NCBI GenBank assembly: GCA_025559845.1
Contig: CP048469.1
Span: 620,001-684,000 of the forward strand
Source of the DNA: Agrobacterium tumefaciens
Lineage (GTDB): Bacteria > Pseudomonadota > Alphaproteobacteria > Rhizobiales > Rhizobiaceae
Direction: 5' to 3'
DNA: 64,000 bases
Shown here: positions 41,538 through 51,200 of the stretch, piece by piece
Numbering within the stretch: the stretch's first letter is position 1
Layout of the letters: each line of letters starts with the position of its first letter
The notes under the pieces: generated by a model
The model's database searches: none
What the model was told of the DNA's origin: nothing
What the model saw: only the letters and a program-made list of their open reading frames with translations
Program-made: the position numbers and the translations under genes

Positions 41538-44099
41538 ATGAACGAGACAGTCAGACACCCCAGCGCCCATGCACACTCCCATGAGCCGGTTTCCATCCCC
41601 GTTGAAGGCATGACATGCGCATCCTGTGTGCGTCGCGTCGAGACCGCAGCGGCGAAAGTGCCGGGCGTTGCGGCGAGTTCGGTCAATTTTGCCACCAAGA
41701 AGCTGACGGTTGAACCGGCAAAGGGTTTTTCGGCAAAGACGTTAGGCGCAGCAATCAAGAAGATTGGTTATGAAGTCGCCCCTGAACGTCACGAATTTTC
41801 CGTCGAAGGACTGAAAAGCGCGGTGGATGCTGATCGTCTGAAGGGAATTCTGACCGCAATCGCGACGACTTTTTCTGCTGACGTGAACCTGGCAAACGGC
41901 AAGGTCTTCGTTGACGGTATAGGTGGACGTCGCGAACGCGACATGCTGGTAGAAACGGCAAAGACCGCCGGATTTGTCTTGCAGGCGCCGACGGCGGCAC
42001 ATCACCATTCCCATTCGGAGCACGCCCATCATCCAGATGCGGGCGGCGGTCACGATCATATGCATCACGCCGGTGACGAGGGTGCACTGAAGCGCGATCT
42101 GACGATTGCCGCCATACTCACTGCGCCGCTGTTCGTGCTGGAAATGGGTGGGCATCTTTATGAACCGATGCACCACTGGCTGATGGGCATCATCGACACA
42201 CAAGATCTCTATTACCTCTATTTCCTGCTGGCGACGGCGGTGATCTTCGGGCCAGGCTTGCGGTTCCTGAGAGCCGGTTTCCCGGCTTTGTTGCGCGGTG
42301 CGCCGGAAATGAACTCGCTGGTGGCACTCGGCGTCACCGCAGCCTATCTCTACTCGGCCGTTGTGACCTTTGCGCCATCGCTGCTGCCTGAAGAGGCGCA
42401 CTATGTTTATTACGAAGCCGCGACTGTCATCGTGACGTTGATCCTGACTGGTCGTTTGCTGGAAGCCCGCGCCAGCGGCAAGACCGGCGATGCCATTCGC
42501 AAACTGGCAAGCCTGCAGGCCAAAGCTGCGCGTGTCGAACGCGACGGCAAGACGCTCGAGATTGCACCGGAAGATGTGCGGGAAGGTGATATCGTCGTCA
42601 TTCGTCCGGGCGAACGGCTGGCGGTGGATGGCGAGGTCATCGAAGGATCGTCCTATGTCGACGAATCGATGATTTCCGGCGAACCGGTGCCGGTTGAAAA
42701 ACTTGCCGGTGCGAAAGTTGTCGGTGGTACGATCAACAAGACAGGTGCCTTCAAGTTTCGCGCCACCAAGGTTGGTGCCGACACGATGCTGGCGCAGATC
42801 ATCCGCATGGTCGAGGAAGCGCAAGGCTCGAAACTGCCGATCCAGTTGCTGGTCGACCGTGTCACTGCGCTTTTCGTGCCGGTGGTGATCGCCATTGCTA
42901 TTCTGACCTTTGCAGTCTGGGCGATCTTTGGTCCGGAACCCGCCTATAGCTTCGCTCTGGTCAATGCGGTTGCCGTCCTCATCATCGCATGCCCGTGCGC
43001 CATGGGCCTAGCCACACCGACCTCGATCATGGTCGGAACCGGTCGCGCCGCTGAACTTGGCGTGCTGTTCCGCAAGGGACAGGCACTGCAGGAACTGCGC
43101 TCGGCAAACATCGTCGTGGTCGACAAGACCGGGACCATTACCAAAGGCCGTCCTGAATTGACCGATCTGGTCGTTGCTGACGGTTTTGAGGAAAACGAGG
43201 TTCTGACGCTGGTTGCAGCCGTGGAGGCCCACTCGGAACATCCGATTGCCGAAGCCATAGTCAAGGCGGCGGAGGAGCGGAAGCTGTCGGGCCCGGAGGG
43301 ACTCAACCCCCAAACTGTCGAGAGCTTTGAGAGCGTGACAGGCTACGGCATCGCCGCCATCGTCAACGGCCGCAGGGTCGAGGTGGGTGCCGACAGATAT
43401 ATGACCAGGCTTGGGCTTGCTGTCGATGCTTTTACCGATGCGGCCGCAAGGATGGGTGATGAAGGCAAGACACCGCTTTACGCCGCAATTGATGGCAAGC
43501 TTGCCGGTGCCATTGCTGTGGCCGATCCGCTGAAGCCATCGAGCGTCAGTGCCATCAAGGCTCTGCAGGACATGGACATAGAGGTTGTGATGGTGACGGG
43601 CGACAATGCGCGCACAGCAAATGCCATCGCCAGACAGGTCGGGATCGACAAGGTGGTGGCCGAGGTGTTGCCGGAAGGCAAGGTAAAAGCAATCCACTCG
43701 CTACGCGAGGGTGGAAAGACGGTGGCCTTTGTCGGAGATGGTATCAACGATGCACCGGCACTGGCCGAGGCCGATATCGGCATTGCCATTGGTACCGGCA
43801 CCGACGTTGCTATTGAAAGCGCGGATGTTGTTCTGGTCGGCGGCGATCTGACCGGTGCGGTCAATGCCGTCGAGATGAGCCGGGCGACGATCCGCAATAT
43901 CAAGGAAAACCTGTTCTGGGCGTTTGGTTACAACGTGGCGCTGATCCCCGTTGCCGCCGGAGTTCTTTATCCGGCCTTCGGCATTACCTTGTCGCCGATG
44001 ATCGGCGCAGGCGCCATGGCGCTTTCCAGCGTGTTCGTGCTGGCCAATGCCCTGCGGCTCAAAACGGCCAGAGTTTCTGCAAAGGAGGCAACGGCATGA
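41538..44099 (+). CDS. copA: copper-exporting P1B-type ATPase CopA
   Basis: Inner-membrane Cu(I) exporter of 853 residues. A first heavy-metal-binding domain has G-M-T-C-A-S-C (Cys27, Cys30). A second region of similar size (about 75-140) keeps the fold but has no CxxC, so it is degenerate. A His-rich linker (H-H-H-S-H-S-E-H-A-H-H) precedes eight helices. C-P-C at 485-487 is the membrane copper site; D-K-T-G with Asp529 is the phosphorylated loop; T-G-E-P-type S-G-E-P, H-P and G-D-G-I-N-D motifs are present. Start M-N-E-T-V-R follows AGGGG. It overlaps cueR by four bases. Confidence 0.95.
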   Translation: MNETVRHPSAHAHSHEPVSIPVEGMTCASCVRRVETAAAKVPGVAASSVNFATKKLTVEPAKGFSAKTLGAAIKKIGYEVAPERHEFSVEGLKSAVDADRLKGILTAIATTFSADVNLANGKVFVDGIGGRRERDMLVETAKTAGFVLQAPTAAHHHSHSEHAHHPDAGGGHDHMHHAGDEGALKRDLTIAAILTAPLFVLEMGGHLYEPMHHWLMGIIDTQDLYYLYFLLATAVIFGPGLRFLRAGFPALLRGAPEMNSLVALGVTAAYLYSAVVTFAPSLLPEEAHYVYYEAATVIVTLILTGRLLEARASGKTGDAIRKLASLQAKAARVERDGKTLEIAPEDVREGDIVVIRPGERLAVDGEVIEGSSYVDESMISGEPVPVEKLAGAKVVGGTINKTGAFKFRATKVGADTMLAQIIRMVEEAQGSKLPIQLLVDRVTALFVPVVIAIAILTFAVWAIFGPEPAYSFALVNAVAVLIIACPCAMGLATPTSIMVGTGRAAELGVLFRKGQALQELRSANIVVVDKTGTITKGRPELTDLVVADGFEENEVLTLVAAVEAHSEHPIAEAIVKAAEERKLSGPEGLNPQTVESFESVTGYGIAAIVNGRRVEVGADRYMTRLGLAVDAFTDAAARMGDEGKTPLYAAIDGKLAGAIAVADPLKPSSVSAIKALQDMDIEVVMVTGDNARTANAIARQVGIDKVVAEVLPEGKVKAIHSLREGGKTVAFVGDGINDAPALAEADIGIAIGTGTDVAIESADVVLVGGDLTGAVNAVEMSRATIRNIKENLFWAFGYNVALIPVAAGVLYPAFGITLSPMIGAGAMALSSVFVLANALRLKTARVSAKEATA

Positions 44100-44518
44100 A
44101 TATCGGACAGGCATCGGATGCGTCCGGCGTTTCGGCCAAGATGATCCGTTATTACGAACAGATCGGCCTCGTTACCCCGGCCGCCCGCACGGGGAACAAT
44201 TATCGGGTCTACGGCGAGCAGGACGTTCACAACCTGCGCTTCATCAAGCGCGCCCGCACACTCGGATTCTCGCTTGAAGAGACAGAGACGCTGCTGAAAC
44301 TCTGGCAGGATAAAAGCCGTGAGAGCGCCGCTGTGAAGGACATTGCTCTTGCCCATGTCGCCGATCTCGAACGCAAGATCGCCGAGATGAAGGGCATGGT
44401 GAAGACGCTTTCGCATCTCGCCCATTGCTGCGGCGGTGACCATCGGCCGGATTGTCCTATTCTCGACGATCTGGCTGGCATTGAACCGGCGCACCACAGC
44501 TCAGCGAAAACCGCTTGA
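44096..44518 (+). CDS. cueR: copper-responsive MerR-family regulator CueR/HmrR
   Basis: Cu(I)-sensing activator of 140 residues. A winged helix (S-A-K-M-I-R-Y-Y-E-Q-I-G-L) is followed by a dimer helix. The copper loop uses Cys112 and Cys120 in H-C-C-G-G-D-H-R-P-D-C-P. Ser77 in place of a cysteine marks it as a monovalent-metal sensor. It lies between copA and copZ and matches the copA-copR-copZ order of Agrobacterium. Two dyads with CueR-type spacing, before copA and before copZ, are its likely targets. Confidence 0.92.
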   Translation: MNIGQASDASGVSAKMIRYYEQIGLVTPAARTGNNYRVYGEQDVHNLRFIKRARTLGFSLEETETLLKLWQDKSRESAAVKDIALAHVADLERKIAEMKGMVKTLSHLAHCCGGDHRPDCPILDDLAGIEPAHHSSAKTA

Positions 44519-44545
44519 CCTTGCCACTATGGCAAGGTGCACAAC
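44515..44545 (+). promoter_or_regulatory. second CueR-type promoter, upstream of copZ
   Basis: TTGACC (44515-44520) overlaps the perfect dyad CCTTGCCA-CTA-TGGCAAGG at 44519-44537. The spacing to a -10 beginning near 44540 is long, as required for CueR. It gives copZ a promoter of its own inside the operon. Confidence 0.8.
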
Positions 44546-44575
44546 CACAAAAGACAATACTCACTGGAGAAGACC

Positions 44576-44773
44576 ATGACCACCACGTTCCTCGTGCCTG
44601 ATATGACCTGCGGCCATTGCGAAAAGACCGTACGTGGCGCCCTCGCCGAAGCGCTGCCCGGCAGCTCGGTCAACATCGACCTCGCTGCTCACACAGTCAC
44701 CGTCGCCGGTGATGCGGCAAAAGCGGAAGATGCAATTCGCGACGTGGGTTACTCGCCGGAACGAGCTGCTTGA
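44576..44773 (+). CDS. copZ: copper chaperone CopZ
   Basis: Cytoplasmic ferredoxin-like heavy-metal-binding protein of 65 residues with M-T-C-G-H-C (Cys12, Cys15). It buffers Cu(I) and hands it to CopA or CueR. GGAG precedes the chosen ATG. The frame is open 39 bases further up, but that part covers the promoter and is unlikely to be translated. Confidence 0.92.
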   Translation: MTTTFLVPDMTCGHCEKTVRGALAEALPGSSVNIDLAAHTVTVAGDAAKAEDAIRDVGYSPERAA

Positions 44774-44816
44774 AAGTGGCAGACAGCATGCCTGCCTCAT
44801 TGATCAGAAATGCCGC

Positions 44817-44847
44817 TTGACCTCAACTGCGCTTGAGGTTCTAGTTT
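44817..44847 (+). promoter_or_regulatory. SoxR-type box and promoter of the MFS gene
   Basis: TTGACC at 44817-44822 overlaps CCTCAA-N6-TTGAGG (44821-44838), and TAGTTT follows with 19-base spacing. The six central bases, CTGCGC, equal those of the promoter at 36896-36926. Confidence 0.82.
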
Positions 44848-44881
44848 GCCCGCCGTATCGAAAAACAGAAAGGATACGGCA

Positions 44882-46279
44882 GTGGTGAATTCGGAAATGG
44901 TCGAGCGCAACGGGTGGCTGGAATTGTTGAGCGGCGCGAACCTCGCGCTTCTGACGGTTATTTCCGCCGGTATCGGCCTGCACGCCTTCAATCAGTTCGC
45001 GGTGGTAACGGCGCTGCCCGTTGCTGTCAGTGAGATTGGCGGGGCGGCCTTCTACAGCTGGGCTTACAGTGTTTATTTTGTCGGCTCTGTTGCAGGTGGC
45101 GTTACCGCTGTTCTGTTCCGCCAGCGCTTTGGCGCACGCTTCGTTCTTCTGCTTTGCTGCCTGATCTTTTCACTCGGATCGATCCTGTCCGCCATCGCCG
45201 GCGACTTTCTCTGGGTGGTGATGGGAAGAGCTCTGCAAGGTGTCGCGGATGGTCTGATCGTTGCCGTCTGCTACAGCCTCATTCCCGCGGGCTTCAGGTC
45301 AGATCTTCTGCCGAAAGTCTTCGCCATCGAAGCAGCGATCTGGGCGATTGCCTCCTTCGTTGGACCGCTGACCGGCGGTTTTGCCACCGAACACTTGTCC
45401 TGGCGGGCAACATTCCTGCTGTCCGCGCCGCTGATCCTGCTACTCGTCGTTTATACTGTTATGGCCGTTCCAACTGAAAAGCCGGTTGTGTCAACGCGCA
45501 GGCCCTTCGTGCCGCTTTTCCTGTGCCTTGCTGGCGCACTTGCCTTTTCAGCGCCGTCGGCCTTTGACGGCACGCTGTTGCGTGTCCTTGCACTTGTTGG
45601 CGGTGCAATGCTGTTGTGGGCATCGCTCAAATCAGGCACGCGTCCTTCTATCGGGTTGTTTCCAAGAAATGCGTTTCGCCTGAACAGCGTACTCGGCAGT
45701 GGTTTCTGGGTGCTGTTCCTGATGTCTTATGCGCATGCGCTCGGCAATGTTTACCTCGCTTATGTCGCGATCAATCTCTGGGGCTATGAGCCGACATTCG
45801 CCGGGTTCATCGTGGTCACGATGCCACTGTCCTGGAGCTTCATTGCTATGGTCATTGGCAGTCTCAGATCAGCGAGATTGCGGGCAATTTGCCTGCATTA
45901 TGGCCCATGGCAAATGGTGCCTGGATGCGCGCTCCTCGGGCTTGGCCTCGTTAATGGCAACTGGTTGGAGATGCTCGCTGGCCAGATATTGATTGGTTCC
46001 GCCTTCGGCATGTCCTGGGCAGGCATCAGCCAGGCAGCGATGGAAGCCGCACCCGATACCGAACGGGAAATGACCGGCGCACTTTTGCCCACGGTATCAA
46101 CGCTTGGCGCTGCCGCCGGAGCAGGGGCGAGTGGAACCGTCGCCGCCGCCAGCAATCTTGTTGCGGAAATGGAACGCGGCGACATCCTGATGCCGATGGT
46201 CTATCTCTATGGCCTTGGAGTGCTGGTCTCTATACTGGCGCTCGTGACCGCCCGCGGCTTGCGCGGCAGGCGGACTTGA
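44882..46279 (+). CDS. MFS drug/proton antiporter under SoxR-type control
   Basis: Inner-membrane transporter of 465 residues with about 14 helices. Motif A-like loops (L-F-R-Q-R-F-G-A-R) and the antiporter motif G-P-L-T-G-G-F near helix 5 point to a drug:proton antiporter. The start is a GTG preceded by AAAGGA; a second GTG follows directly. A SoxR-type promoter lies 40-65 bases upstream, so expression should respond to redox-active compounds such as phenazines or quinones. The substrate is inferred only from that regulation. Confidence 0.86.
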   Translation: MVNSEMVERNGWLELLSGANLALLTVISAGIGLHAFNQFAVVTALPVAVSEIGGAAFYSWAYSVYFVGSVAGGVTAVLFRQRFGARFVLLLCCLIFSLGSILSAIAGDFLWVVMGRALQGVADGLIVAVCYSLIPAGFRSDLLPKVFAIEAAIWAIASFVGPLTGGFATEHLSWRATFLLSAPLILLLVVYTVMAVPTEKPVVSTRRPFVPLFLCLAGALAFSAPSAFDGTLLRVLALVGGAMLLWASLKSGTRPSIGLFPRNAFRLNSVLGSGFWVLFLMSYAHALGNVYLAYVAINLWGYEPTFAGFIVVTMPLSWSFIAMVIGSLRSARLRAICLHYGPWQMVPGCALLGLGLVNGNWLEMLAGQILIGSAFGMSWAGISQAAMEAAPDTEREMTGALLPTVSTLGAAAGAGASGTVAAASNLVAEMERGDILMPMVYLYGLGVLVSILALVTARGLRGRRT

Positions 46280-46292
46280 GGCGCGACGAAGA

Positions 46293-48011
46293 CTAGAGTT
46301 TCAGCGCCCAGCACGTCGCATGATCGATCGTACCGGGCTCGGCCTTCAGGATAGCCGAGCGGACGGGCTCGAAACCCTCGATCCGCTTCGTGCCTACATA
46401 ACGCCCACGGTTCACGAAAACCTCCAGCGAACCGTAGTCGAGGAAGATGCGCACGCGTGACGCCCGCGCCCCTTTGGCGATATAGAGCGGCGAGGGGCCG
46501 TCACGCCCATCTTCATGTCGTATCCACAAGCCGCTTTCATCCGAGACGACGCCAAGGCGCACTGTCGGGTGATCGAGTTGCAGTTCGAAAGGCTGGCCGG
46601 GTGAAGTCAGCTCGAAAAGGATTTCGACGGCGCCATTGAGGAAGGTGACGCGTTCGCCGGACGCCAGCCGGGTACGGTCGAGAATGTGGCTGCGCAGGCT
46701 TTCGGCTGCACCGATCGGGGGCGTTAGAAGTTCGCCATGGGCATAATGCAATCGGCGAGGCAAGGTCATCGAGGTCGGAAAATCGATTTCCGGATTGGCA
46801 TCGGCCCAATTGGCAAGCCAGCCGATCCCCACGATGTTGTCACCATCCAGAAACGCCTGGAACGCGTAATTGTCGGTGCCAAAATCCAGTTCCTGTCCTG
46901 TTTCCTTCGTAAAGGTCTTGCCGTCGAACCAGCCGACATCTGCCATGGTCAGGTTCTTGCGGCCGGTCTGCGGATCTTCGGAATGCATCAGCCCATAGAT
47001 CAGCACCCATCGCGTTGTACGCGCGTTCGCCGGTCCATCGAGCGGCAGCAGGCAGGGGCATTCGATGGCGGTCGTCTTGTAGCGTGTTTCGACCCAAAGC
47101 TTGCCCACGTAGGTCCAGCCGGATGACGCCGTCGGGTCCTGGGTCTCGTAAAGCAGAATGACGCCACCGCTGTCGCTCTGGCTTCCCAGCAGCATCTTCC
47201 ACAAGCCATCCGGTCCACGGACGACGTAGGGGTCGCGAAAGTCCGGTGTCAGTCCCTGTCCATCCGGGCGCAGTCCAAGAACGACGTCAGCCTGTCCAGC
47301 CATGATGAGATCGGAAGAGGTTGCTGTGAGCTGGATCTGTTGTTCCGGAACGCGGTCCTGCACCTGCTCGGTAAAGAATACCCTGATGCCGGGTCCTTCG
47401 ACCAGAGGGATGGTCGAGCCGGAATAGGCGCCGCCACGTTTGTCCGGACGCGTTGTCAGATCTTCGGACGGAAAGAGGAAAATCGGCAGATGTCGCCAGC
47501 GCAGATAATCGGACGAGACCGCGTGCCCCCAATGCATGGTGTTCCAGCGCAGCCCGTGGGAATAGTGCTGATAGAACAGATGCGGGCGTCCCTCGAACCG
47601 CCCGAAACCATTCGGATCATTCATCCAGCCGAATGGCGGACGGAAGTGATAACTTTGCGGCAGTTCGGGTGGGGCGTTGTCCGGCTTGGTGTGGACAACG
47701 GTGATGCCGGTTTCCAGAACGTCCGAGGCTGTGAACCAGTAGATGACAGAAACGGCTGTTGTCACGGTGTCGTAACTCAGCTCCACATGCCCGCCGCCAA
47801 AGATCTGGTAGATTCGAAAACTGAATTCTTCAGTATTGATACTTGAAACTTCGGCGAATTTTCCGTTGGCATTGGAAAACGAAACAGAGCCTGGCTCCGC
47901 CGTTTTTTTCGCCTTCAGCCAGATATGAAAGGTCGTGTTGACGGGAAGATCGGTGTGGATGGTGCGGATGGCGCTTTCCGGTTCTGCCAGCACGGCTTCA
48001 ACGAAGGTCAT
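46293..48011 (-). CDS. glycoside hydrolase family 32 with extra N-terminal domain
   Basis: Beta-fructosidase-type enzyme of 572 residues without a signal peptide. The nucleophile Asp132 lies in W-M-N-D-P-N-G (129-135), the transition-state stabiliser in F-R-D-P (258-261) and the acid/base Glu317 in E-C-P. A C-terminal beta-sandwich follows. Unusually, about 110 residues precede the catalytic propeller, with H-I-W-L-K-A-K and V-S-V-I-Y-W-F strands that suggest another beta-sandwich. Sucrose, levan or inulin-type fructans are possible substrates; a cytoplasmic location favours sucrose or small fructosides. It converges with the MFS gene, with no transporter next to it. Confidence 0.85.
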   Translation of the reverse strand: MTFVEAVLAEPESAIRTIHTDLPVNTTFHIWLKAKKTAEPGSVSFSNANGKFAEVSSINTEEFSFRIYQIFGGGHVELSYDTVTTAVSVIYWFTASDVLETGITVVHTKPDNAPPELPQSYHFRPPFGWMNDPNGFGRFEGRPHLFYQHYSHGLRWNTMHWGHAVSSDYLRWRHLPIFLFPSEDLTTRPDKRGGAYSGSTIPLVEGPGIRVFFTEQVQDRVPEQQIQLTATSSDLIMAGQADVVLGLRPDGQGLTPDFRDPYVVRGPDGLWKMLLGSQSDSGGVILLYETQDPTASSGWTYVGKLWVETRYKTTAIECPCLLPLDGPANARTTRWVLIYGLMHSEDPQTGRKNLTMADVGWFDGKTFTKETGQELDFGTDNYAFQAFLDGDNIVGIGWLANWADANPEIDFPTSMTLPRRLHYAHGELLTPPIGAAESLRSHILDRTRLASGERVTFLNGAVEILFELTSPGQPFELQLDHPTVRLGVVSDESGLWIRHEDGRDGPSPLYIAKGARASRVRIFLDYGSLEVFVNRGRYVGTKRIEGFEPVRSAILKAEPGTIDHATCWALKL

Positions 48012-48253
48012 TCCTCTTCCTTTCCTTCTCATGGTCCCGCCCAATGTATCACCCCGTCTGTCAGGAATGAGGCACAACGCGTGGTAGCGGACGTCAATTG
48101 CTGACTTGGATTGTCAGCACAGTCAAAACGAAGGTTCGCGGTAAAAGTTCACTGAGTTGTGCAACCTGGTTTTGTGTTTGTTAGGAGTTTCCCTCTATTC
48201 AGAAGACGGCTGGAATAGTCATTCTGCATAACTTTTTTGACGGATAAGCGTGG
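48012..48253. other. divergent intergenic region of 242 bases
   Basis: Holds the promoters of the GH32 gene (minus) and the GGDEF-EAL gene (plus). I see no operator-like palindrome or small gene. Confidence 0.45.
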
Positions 48254-51200
48254 ATGTCCTCAACCTACCCTGAAACTCATGGTTCTGCCGTTTCGGCGGA
48301 GCTGAGGGCATTCAATCAGCTTTTCGCAACGCTTCGCTTCGACGGACAAGGGCGCATCGTTGGCGCCAACCACCAATTCTTGCGACTACTTGGCTATGAT
48401 CTTCAAGAACTTCTTGGTCAGGAAGATACGTTTTTTGTCTCCAAGAGCTATGAGCGAAGCCAGCAGCTCGCGCTCTGGCGAAATGTGCGCAAGGGCAAGC
48501 CACAACAGCAGACGGCTTTGTGGGTCAGCAAATCCGGCAAGGAACTATGGTTGAATTGCCGCTACATGCCGCTGGCGGATGAAGAAGGAACGATCACCGA
48601 GGTCGTACAGGTCATCGAGGACATCACCGAGCGCGAAGCGCGCGAAGCGGATGCGCGCGGTCAGCTCATGGCCATCAACCGCACACAGGCCGTCGTGCAT
48701 TTCTCGCTGGACGGTCATGTGCTTGAAGCAAACGAGCTTTTCCTGAATGCCGTCGGCTACGACCATGATACGCTTGTCGGTAAACATCATTCCGTGCTGG
48801 TGGATAACGATGAACGCGCAAGCGAGGCTTATCGCGCCTTCTGGGCTGGGCTGGGGCAGGGCGAACACCGCTCAGGCGAATATCGCCGTATCCGCCAGGA
48901 TGGTCGGGAGGTATGGCTCCAAGCCGTTTATAGCCCCATTCTCGATGCCGCCGGGCGCCCGTTGAAGGTGGTGAAATACGCCACCGACATCACCGAAGCG
49001 AAGATGCGGCAGGCAGACTATCAATGGCAGATCACTGCCATTCACAAGTCCAACCTCGTCATTACGTTCGATATGTTCGGTGCAATTCTCGACGCCAATG
49101 ATCTCTTCCTTGAAGCGACCGGCTACGATCTTGCCGAGATCGAGGGCCGCCATCACCGCATGTTTGTCGATCCGGCTTACGCTCACGGCAGCGAATACCA
49201 GACTTTCTGGCGTGAGTTGCGGCAGGGCAAGCATCGCATGGGTCATTACAAGCGGTTCGGAAAGAATGGCCGCGAAGTGTGGCTGCATGCCACCTACAAT
49301 CCGATCTTCGATGCCGACGGCAAGCCGGTGAAGGTGGTGAAATACGCCTCCGTCGTGACCGACGAGAAGTTGATCGAGGCGGAGTGCCAGGGCCAGATCG
49401 CTGCCATTCACAAGGCGCAATGCGTCATCTCCTTCGCGCTGGACGGGACGATCCTCGACGTCAACGAAAACTTCCTCGATGCGACCGGCTACCGTTATGC
49501 CGACGTCATGGGGCGCCATCACCGCATGTTCGTTTCGGAAACCGATGCCGTTTCGGAAGAATACCAGGCCTTCTGGCGCGATCTGGCCGCAGGGTGCCAC
49601 CAGGCCGGCGAATACCGACGCGTCTGCAAGGACGGCAGCGAAATCTGGCTGCAGGCGACATACAGCCCGATCTTCGACATGAACGGCAGACCCTTCAAGG
49701 TCGTGAAATACGCAATCGATGTCACCGCCGACAAACTCATGCAGGCCGGATATCGCGGCCAGATCGAAGCCATCAACAAGTCGCAGGCCGTTGCCGTCTT
49801 CGGACTTGATGGCGTTCTGTCTGACGCCAACGAGAATTTTCTCGACCTCTTCGGATACGGTATCGATGAATTGAAGGGAGCCCATCACTCGATGTTTGTC
49901 GAGCGGGATTTCTACGTCAGCGATGAATATGTAACGTTCTGGGAGATGCTCAGAAGCGGCAAATATCATAGCGGATTGTACAAGCGTCTCGCCAAGAGCG
50001 GCCGCGAGGTCTGGATACAAGCCTCCTACAATCCGGTCCTCGACCTGAATGGCAAGCCGGTCAGTGTCATCAAATACGCGACAGACGTCAGCTCGAATGT
50101 GGCGCTGGCCGAAGCCTTCGAGGACGCACGTCGTCAGGCACACCACGATGCCGCGACGTCGCTTCCCAACCGCGTTAAGCTGGCCTCGTTCATGGATGCC
50201 TCGCTTGCCGGACCGGGAGCGGCTTTGACTGTCTTCTACATCGATCTCGATCGCTTCAAGCCGGTCAACGACACCTATGGCCACCATGTTGGCGACCGCG
50301 TTCTCGGCGAAGTGGCGGACCGCATGCGGCGCATGATCGATGAAGATCAAATGGTGGCACGCGTCGGTGGCGATGAATTTGTCATCGTTGCGCCGGGTAT
50401 GGCGGTCGAAAACATAGAGGCATTCTGCCGCCGACTGATCGAGACGGTGACAAAACCCATTCCTTATGAGAGCGGTGAAATCAGCATTGGCATGTCAATC
50501 GGTATTGCCGTTGCGCCGACAGATGGGGAGACACCGGACGATCTTTTGCGCGCCGCCGATGCCGCGCTCTATCGCTCCAAGCAGAATGGCCGTGGTGTCT
50601 ACAGCTTCTTCTCGATGGAGATGAACGACAGGATCGTCAGCCAGAGACGGCTTGCCGAAGATATGCGCCACAGCCTCGCTGCCGGCGATTTTTATCTGGA
50701 GTTCCAGCCGCGTTTCGATACGCGCGAGCGCTGCGTGCGCAGTGCAGAGGCATTGGTGCGCTGGGCACATCCTGAACGTGGACGCATTCCTCCGGCCGAT
50801 TTTATTCCGCTTGCGGAGCGCAACGGCATGATCGTGCCTCTGGGAGACTGGATCTTGCGCGCTGCCTGCACCACGGCGATGAGTTGGGACGGTATTGGCG
50901 TCTCGGTCAATGTCTCGCCGGCACAGTTCCGCGATCCGCAATTCGTGCAGAAGGTGAGGGACTGCCTTGCCGAAACCGCCCTGCCAGCGGATCTCCTCGA
51001 ACTGGAAATTACCGAGGGCGTGTTGCTTGAAGATGCAGATCGTGCGGTAGCCGTCTTGAAGAGCCTCAAGGCTCTGGGCGTCAAACTCGCCATGGACGAT
51101 TTTGGTACGGGGTATTCGTCGCTCTCCTATCTGCGCAACTTCCCGTTTGACGTCATCAAGATCGACCGCAGTTTCATCACGGATCTTGAAGCCGATGGCA

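Noticed and set aside
42000..42080. His-rich codon cluster as a metal riboswitch
   Set aside because: It lies inside copA and encodes the His-rich linker; nothing suggests an RNA element.
49021..50100. DNA-level direct repeats as a mobile or repeat element
   Set aside because: The similarity follows the reading frame of the PAS modules and is explained by internal gene duplication.
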